In this document: in pieces, positions 58,307-64,000 of the stretch | How positions within the stretch are numbered: position 1 is the stretch's first letter | How the letters are laid out: each line of letters opens with the position of its first letter | Source: Lasiosphaeria ovina | Lineage: Eukaryota > Ascomycota > Sordariomycetes > Sordariales > Lasiosphaeriaceae | Direction of reading: 5' to 3' | DNA length: 64,000 nucleotides | Assembly (NCBI GenBank): GCA_033439765.1 | Contig: JAULSN010000006.1 | Coordinates: forward strand, 2,542,001 to 2,606,000 | Made by a program: the position numbers and the translations under genes | The notes under the pieces: model-generated | Databases searched by the model: none | Seen by the model: the letters and a program-made list of their open reading frames with translations, nothing else | What the model was told of the DNA's origin: nothing

Positions 58307-58778
58307 TCCGAGCTGAGATGTATCTACTTAGAACAAGCGGCGACCCCACCAAGGCGCGTCCAACTGCTGGATACTCCCTGCTAACGTCGCACGCCGGCGG
58401 CCGGTCCGGTATACGGGCTTCATATACTCGGTCCTATTGTAACATGATACGGACCCGGACGCGCACGCCATTATGGTCGGTGGTGCATAGGGCGTCACAC
58501 TCGGCCACGGCCTGGTCGAACCGCTGAATAGACGAGCGGCGCCGAGCGATGTCAGGGTACATGGCTTTTTCGGAAACTATGACGCCGTCATTGGGAGCCT
58601 GGCCAAGCTACATCGCGACCGTAGCGGGCTGGTGTACGGCGGCGGGGTGTATCGGGACCCGCGGACGGGGTTGGTGGACGGGTTTAGGCCGGCAACGGCA
58701 ACTCAGCTAAGGAAGGTAATAGAGTCGGGCCGGCGGAAGACGGCCAAGGTGCGTATAATCCAAGTTGGGCGCGTGTAG
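58301..58778 (+). pseudogene. vWA-Hint gene, part 3 of 3 (C-terminal, forward)
   Basis: Forward translation from the CCGTGG at 58301-58306 gives VRAEMYLLRTSG, then (frame slips apart) CWILPANVARRRPVRYTGFI and YSVLL, DAHAIMVGG, GVTLGHGLVEP, VHGFFGNYDAVIGSL and a C-terminal VYGGGVYRDPRTGLVDGFRPA, ending near 58778. This is the second half of the Hint domain and the C-terminal tail, directly continuing the end of part 2. Stops TAA (in YSVLL/HD) and TAG (in GGA/GV) mark it as dead. Confidence 0.6.
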
Positions 58779-61700
58779 TGCAATTACTTATCAAGTTGAT
58801 TGGAAGAGGAGCTATGAATGATATTTAGTTTGCTAATTGCGCCACTGATTCTGCATGGCATGGGCTGCTTATAATACACTGCTACTTCAAACTAGTTGGA
58901 GACTTCTCTATACGTCACTAATGGGGTACTAGTTGCATTCCTGATATTTAACCTCAAGTTCAGGGATACTAACTATATATTATATTGAGAAGCCTCAGAC
59001 AAGAATAATCACAAATGTCCCTTATTATACGGATAGGATGATATGGCGGTTATTTCCTGTCCTCTTTTCTCCTGGTGTACGTCTTGGCCATGCTAACCAT
59101 CCCGTCCAAAACTCCCAATAGCCCTTTCCGATCTTCTTCCACCAAATGGAGCTCCTTTTCTAGTGAATACACTCTGTTTTTCCAAAAGACCACCTTCTGC
59201 TAATATTCTTTGATCTCTTCTCTCAAATCGTTAATATTACGGCATATTGCCTCTTCGGTATCTGGAGATAGCTAGCTTCCCGTCTACTCTTTACTTACTC
59301 TATTATCTCTCGTCCAATCTCTATCTCTTAACGGCCGTACTAGCCAACGACCATCTGGCCCTTAATTTCCGTTTCAGTCAACTAGGAGTCTTCAAACTAA
59401 GAACTAAATATACCCGAATTAACACGCTACACTACCTCTTCGGTATCTATAGACAGTTTTCTACTTACAGTCTGCTCTTTGCTTGCTCTATCGTCTCTCT
59501 ACCGGTCATCTCTCCGCCGGTCGTCTCTCTGCCGGTCGTCTCTCTGCCGGTCGTCTCTCCGCCCGTCGTCTCTCCGCCGGTCGCTATCTCTCGCCGGCCG
59601 AGTTGGCAAAGGACCACCGAGTTCTTGATTTTCCGTCCTAGTTAGCGAGGTTCTTCAAAACGAAGATATAAAACATACCAAAACGGGCATATTTCTTCTC
59701 ACCCATTGTCCGTCAATTCTTCTACCGTAATAAGTATTAACCCGGTACTAGAGACGAGTAACACGGATAAAGAAGGACGAATTTCTAAGAAAAATTGCCG
59801 GACCTAAACGACATTTTATCGACTTCCTAACTCGGTACAACCGCCGAGGCAACCATAAGGCTCTGCTCCTCTCTCTACCTACTCAGGGAGTTTAAGGCTC
59901 TACTCCTAAACCGCACCAAGGAGTTTGAGGCTCTACTCTTCTACGACAGGGATGATAACGCCCGGTTTACGTACGTCGATGCAGTAATGGTATTAATATT
60001 TTCTGGATAAGGCTGGGACTTCTATTAAGTCTAGAATAAAATGCGGCTCTACGGAGGTAAAGTAAAATCGACTCAGTCAGAACTCATGTCCCAATACAGA
60101 AGCGCAGGGGTAATAAAGACACCGATTGAGTTTAGTTTGGAATAATCTAGATAATAGACAAGGCTAGCTCTACAGTGCTGCCGTCTGCCATTAACGCGCA
60201 TCACTTGCATGTTGGCCATGTTTCAAAGTGGATATCCGGAGCTGGTTAGTGGACGCCCTCAGCTGCGAAGATCCCTGTTAGTGTCCTTACATTAGGCCAT
60301 ATGACAGCTTATAGGAAGGCGAGTAGAGTTATGACTCATTGTGGTTACGCTTTTCCAGTCTTTGGATGAATTCGCCGAAGCATTTGCACGCTCACTGCCT
60401 CACCACACTGGGCAATTGTATCCAAGTGTCATCCTGTTTGCTCCTCGGTTTGAGGCTCAGTGCATGGCAGTGCGGGCCTTCACCGGGCCTGTGCTAATGC
60501 ACGTAACTGTGCACCCTATCCGTATTTGGAAGACTCATCCGGCAGCGGCCTCGTCTACGAACTCCCTTACCCTACCAATGTACAAAACTATACTAGTGCG
60601 GAATGAAATCGAGGCGTTTCGTATCCCAAACAGACTCACTCTCGCACCTAGACCCAAACCTACGCCCATCGGCGTTTAAACCGTCGGCCCACCGCCCGGT
60701 GTCGGACACGATTCCTTCCCATTCTCCCCCAAGCCCAAATGCGCCGTTGATTGAAAGAAGTCGGTAAATCTTGGCGCCGAACTCGCTCGCAATCTTGCCG
60801 AGCTCCCGGACCGATGTAGACTCGCCACTCCCGTCGCCAGCATCGTTGTTGCCCCCCTTTCCAGCGCCGCTATCCTCGACGCTGACGTCTCTAGAGACTG
60901 CAGGGCTGTCTGTCTAGATGTGGGCATTGGTCTTGGGTGATGGGGGCAGTGTGCGGCGTGCCCATGCTGACGGCCGGCCGGTACTGATCCTTGGTTGAAA
61001 ACTTACCCCTACCACCATAGCACCCACCAACCAATTCAATTAGTTGATGTACGTACCAGGAAATGCATCCGTGTAGCCCGTGCGTTATGCAGCCTGTTCG
61101 ATTGGGTTGACCGAAGCCTTTACCAGCCGTCGCGGGAGAGGAAAAGAACGAGATGATTGATGCTCTATGGCAATGAGTACGGGAATTAGAGGAGGAGCTG
61201 CAAATAGATCAGGCCTCAAGCAACTGTATTAATCTGAGCACCTTAACAGTTTGCTCTTTTACATCACAGCCGCCACCATTATTAATATGTACAGATTCCT
61301 GAGCGTCATCTGAGTCTTGAAATTCTTGTAAGTATGCGCCGTCGCGATTTAGGCTACTGATCATCCTCCTCCGGACAGTGTCGCTGTTGAGGCTAGAGCT
61401 GTCAAGATCACAATGAAGGCTTGGAATCAGTCTAAAAAGTTTTCCATATCAACAAGGCGCAGGTGTGCGACAGTGGCCGCATGCGCGACCTGGGATCACC
61501 CAGACCTCCTCACCCTTCGCAACGCAGGTGCTGCATCGAACACCGGGGAGCTGAGATGATAGCATGACATGTCAGTAAAGAACCAGGCCGTATGAGTCGC
61601 TGAGTGCAACTTACCATGGCTGTTTGATATGGCGGCAGAAGGTTGGGAAGATGGAGGGATTCTAGCTTTTCCAGCACTTCGGCTGTTGACTGTGACACGG

Positions 61701-62470
61701 GACAGTATGGTGGATGGTGGTACAGTTCGCTGTATGTAGGAAACGGTGTGCTTAAAGAGCTGAAGTGTAAGGCGATGGACAAATCGATCTTACTCTAAGA
61801 GCGAGGGAGGAATTGATGGGGCTTTATTCTCGCATTTCTAGCAAGGCAACGGGTGCCGGAAATAGGTTTATGGCTCAGATTTTGCCCCAAAGACATACAC
61901 AATGTTTCACTTGGGCCCTACATGTCGGCGGCGAATTCGAGCTACGTAATCCTTATGCCGCTGATTCTGCTTATTTTGGGCATGAGTAGATTTAGGATAC
62001 AGCGACTAAAATCCTGCCAGTTTCGGACACGTTAGCGTGCATATCTGTGACCATATGTAACCCCTACATGACCAACCTAGAAACACGCATTCACAGCGAC
62101 GCATACATAGGAGGAATTGAAGTGAGGCCCCGGCTCGCCTTACATTTCGGCGAGGTCGCATCAAATGCGACCGTATGCGCAGTCTACTGGTAAAGGACAT
62201 GCTTCACTTATTAATTGGTCGGTAGGAGCAAGGAAACCTCAGAGGGCTAACCTGGAACCCCGTGCTGGTCTACGGAAGCGCTAATATTAGACATCTTATC
62301 AGCGTGGTAAGAGAGATCCTTTGCTACGTTAAAGTTGAACCTACTCTATACTAAATAGAGCTAAGTGTCCAGACTCTGGCTTGCTTGAACTCGTATAATA
62401 CCGGTATTGTATTTCATCTGTGGTTTGGTTGCGTACGTTTGCGAGGCTCGTGGTTATGAAATGCCATGGC
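58779..62470. other. AT-rich interval without intact genes
   Basis: Contains a diverged tandem duplication (59.23-59.69 kb, below) and an unrecognised 112-residue frame at 60341-60679 (+), without domain match. No gene is supported. Confidence 0.45.
59230..59690. repeat. Diverged tandem duplication of about 200 bp with a 15-bp minisatellite
   Basis: The stretch starting near 59241 (GCCTCTTCGGTATCTGGAGA) recurs near 59427 (ACCTCTTCGGTATCTATAGA) with similar following sequence. In the second copy a 15-bp unit (about CCGGTCGTCTCTCTG) has expanded to about six copies at 59502-59586. Confidence 0.6.
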
Positions 62471-62648
62471 GCTAGCAAAGGGCTCCCGTGCTAGCAGAAA
62501 GCTCCCATGCATCCGGCGCTAGCAGAAAGCTCCTATGCATTCGGAGCTAGCAGAAAGCTCCCATGCATTTGGCGCTAGTAGAAAGCTCCCATGCATCTGG
62601 CGCTAGCAGAAGGCTCCCATGCATCCGGCGCTAGCAGAGGTTTCCCAT
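62471..62648. repeat. 28-bp minisatellite, five full copies plus degenerate ends
   Basis: Full copies start at 62490, 62518, 62546, 62574 and 62602; each is exactly 28 bp and begins GCTAGCAGAAAGCTCCCATG with one to four differences. A shortened copy precedes (62471-62489) and a decayed copy follows (62630 onward). Each unit holds two 6-bp palindromes, GCTAGC and ATGCAT, 12 bp apart. Confidence 0.92.
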
Positions 62649-63076
62649 ATAACTTCGGAGCAGCTGCACGTAAAGGTCCGTGACCGAAAACTTCATCCTC
62701 ACTACTACTAGAAACTCGTGTTCTATAGAGCACAATGGAGCAGCATATAGAATTCGGCAACATCGTAAATAAGTTGACCGTTCTGACGGCCCGCCAGCGG
62801 GTAGCTGATACGGGAATGGCCTCAATTGCACATGTCAATAATTGACATGGCCCTCTACGCGCACATGGCGCGTGCACCCCCTGTACATTACATAAGCAGC
62901 ACCCTAGACTAGCGGAAGGCGGGCAAGTAGGCGGTGTGCACTGGCAGTTAATACTGCCACCTGCGCGGGGCATATCCCCGCTGCAGGGCACACCACCTTC
63001 CTTTTCCACCTTCCAACCTTCTACATACATAATTCTACCACCATATTGGTAATATATACTGCCTTTCCCTATCAAA

Positions 63077-64000
63077 TGGTACCAGCGACTATACGCATCA
63101 AGTAACTAGTCACCAGCATCGTAAGTTCAAGAGTTCAACCCTCTTGGTACGATAATTCAATTGAAGACGCACCAAAAACCTACACGCGATATTCCGACCG
63201 GAGGCGCGCCCGCAGTTAGAAAAATTTTCCCCCCCCGCTTGGGCAAAAGTTCGTAAGGACTCTAGCCAACCGCCTTAGCTATTAATCGAATAACCTTCGG
63301 GGATTAATTAAGTAGCGCTAGGCGGGTAAGATCGCGATATTGTTAAGTATCGCGTCTTAGCGCCGTCTACTAGTAACGCGATTCCCCTAAGGCACCTTGC
63401 CTATCCCCGCTCCAGACCTCTCTTCGCGAAGGCTATAGCCAAGCCCACCCTAATCCTGGACTCCAATCCCAAACGCTACGGGTATACTAAACTTTACCGA
63501 TAAGCCTTACGGCGGCGGTAGAAGAGCCAAGCCTCTATACCTAGATAATCCTTAGGGAGACTGGAAGCAGTTGGTAGGAGCGTTCTATAAAGTTATACTA
63601 ACTATCTTCTTTCTCAAATTTGGTTAATCGATAATAGGTTAAGTAATGGCCGCTCTATAGGGCCCTTGGGTAACTATATTAGATAACGACGAGACCGGAG
63701 ACTTTCTCGACCCCGATAATACTAATACCGAAGGATTAGCCCTCGGCCGATATAATAAGCTTCCCTAAAGTACCTAATAGTAGTTGAGAATAATAGACTT
63801 CGGAAAGGGCCCTAATACCCCTATTAGGAACGTAATTCCCCGCGAGTCCCGTACCTTATCCGTAGTAGCTACTTAGAATAATACTCCCGAGAAGCCCGTC
63901 GCTAAACGCCCTACCGAGCTCAAGCCCAATATTTCGTCGCTTACTTACCTAGAGACGATAAATAAAGCCGTCTAGTAGGACGTTAGGTAGTTGAATAAGA
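63077..64000 (+). mobile_element. Possible internal start of a decayed LTR retrotransposon
   Basis: TGGTACCAGCGAC at 63077-63089 follows a short AA after ...TATCA and resembles the TGGTATCAGAGC primer-binding site of Copia-type elements, complementary to initiator tRNA-Met. Downstream is stop-rich sequence with protein-like scraps (near 63661: GPWVTILDNDETGDFLDPDN). No LTR pair can be shown because the element would run past the window edge. Confidence 0.3.

Larger units (their letters stand above)
49958..64000. other. AT-rich, RIP-like region with transposon and gene debris
   Basis: Right of the FMO gene the composition shifts to AT-rich with many TA steps, and reading frames are broken mainly by TAG/TAA. 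Recognisable protein fragments (vWA-Hint, WD40, mariner transposase) carry stops at positions where CAG or TGG codons are expected, the pattern left by C-to-T RIP mutation. GC-richer islands (for example 53.2-54.1 and 58.3-58.8 kb) are interspersed. Between the remnants listed separately I see no intact gene. Confidence 0.7.

Noticed and set aside
60341..60679. 112-residue forward open frame in the AT-rich region
   Set aside because: No recognisable motif, no splice partners and no conserved context, so it is not called as a gene.
63077..63153. tRNA-like fold: T-arm-like hairpin (AAGAG-TTCAACC-CTCTT) and a near-complementary 7-bp acceptor pair
   Set aside because: No D-arm and no convincing anticodon stem-loop can be drawn, and the 5' part is better explained as a retrotransposon primer-binding site.
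1..64000. CRISPR array or other prokaryotic features
   Set aside because: The tandem repeats found are short adjacent units without unique spacers, and the gene structure is clearly fungal.

Overview
The window reads as nuclear DNA of a filamentous ascomycete, most likely a Sordariomycete. The evidence is short introns (50-90 bp) with GT/AG ends and CTAAC/CTGAC-like branch sites, a fungal MPC1 gene, a complete reducing PKS-NRPS gene cluster, and a right-hand third that is AT-rich and full of TAG/TAA-broken gene remnants, as expected from repeat-induced point mutation (RIP). The species cannot be named from the sequence alone.

Layout. Positions 1-9.4 kb hold ordinary or eroded genes: the 3' end of an unknown gene, a small membrane protein with a poly-C frameshift, a truncated DUF3669-like remnant, an F-box protein and the mitochondrial pyruvate carrier MPC1 (reverse strand). 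From 9.8 to 13.1 kb there is an MFS transporter and a 55-residue secreted cysteine-rich peptide gene. From 14.9 to 50 kb lies a polyketide-nonribosomal peptide cluster: P450-1, a lipocalin-like protein, a trans-acting enoyl reductase, a Diels-Alderase-like pericyclase, a Zn2Cys6 regulator, an alpha/beta hydrolase, a 4129-residue PKS-NRPS, a drug-efflux MFS, P450-2, an ACS-type MFS and a flavin monooxygenase. Eight of these genes form four divergent pairs that share promoters. From 50 kb to the end there is an AT-rich, transposon-littered region with a Tc1/mariner remnant, NLR-type WD40 debris, a vWA-Hint gene split by a small inversion, minisatellites and a possible LTR retrotransposon.

How the cluster probably works (inference from families). 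The PKS half (KS-AT-DH-MT-[ER inactive]-KR-ACP), helped by the trans enoyl reductase, makes a methylated polyene. The C-A-T-R half joins it to an amino acid and releases it. The R domain keeps its Tyr/Lys pair, which fits reductive release as an aldehyde. The alpha/beta hydrolase family member is the one typical of cytochalasan clusters, where a pyrrolinone is formed. The Diels-Alderase-like protein would then close the ring system, and the two P450s and the FMO-type flavoenzyme would decorate it. The toolkit (PKS-NRPS, trans-ER, hydrolase, Diels-Alderase, two P450s, Zn2Cys6 regulator) matches the cytochalasan/chaetoglobosin/ACE1 type. The FMO, the lipocalin-like protein and the ACS-type transporter are not part of that standard set as I know it.

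Two of the more unusual observations are a repeated ATCGGAG motif concentrated in several cluster promoters, and a 1.5 kb inversion that cuts a vWA-Hint gene exactly at a 6-bp inverted repeat.
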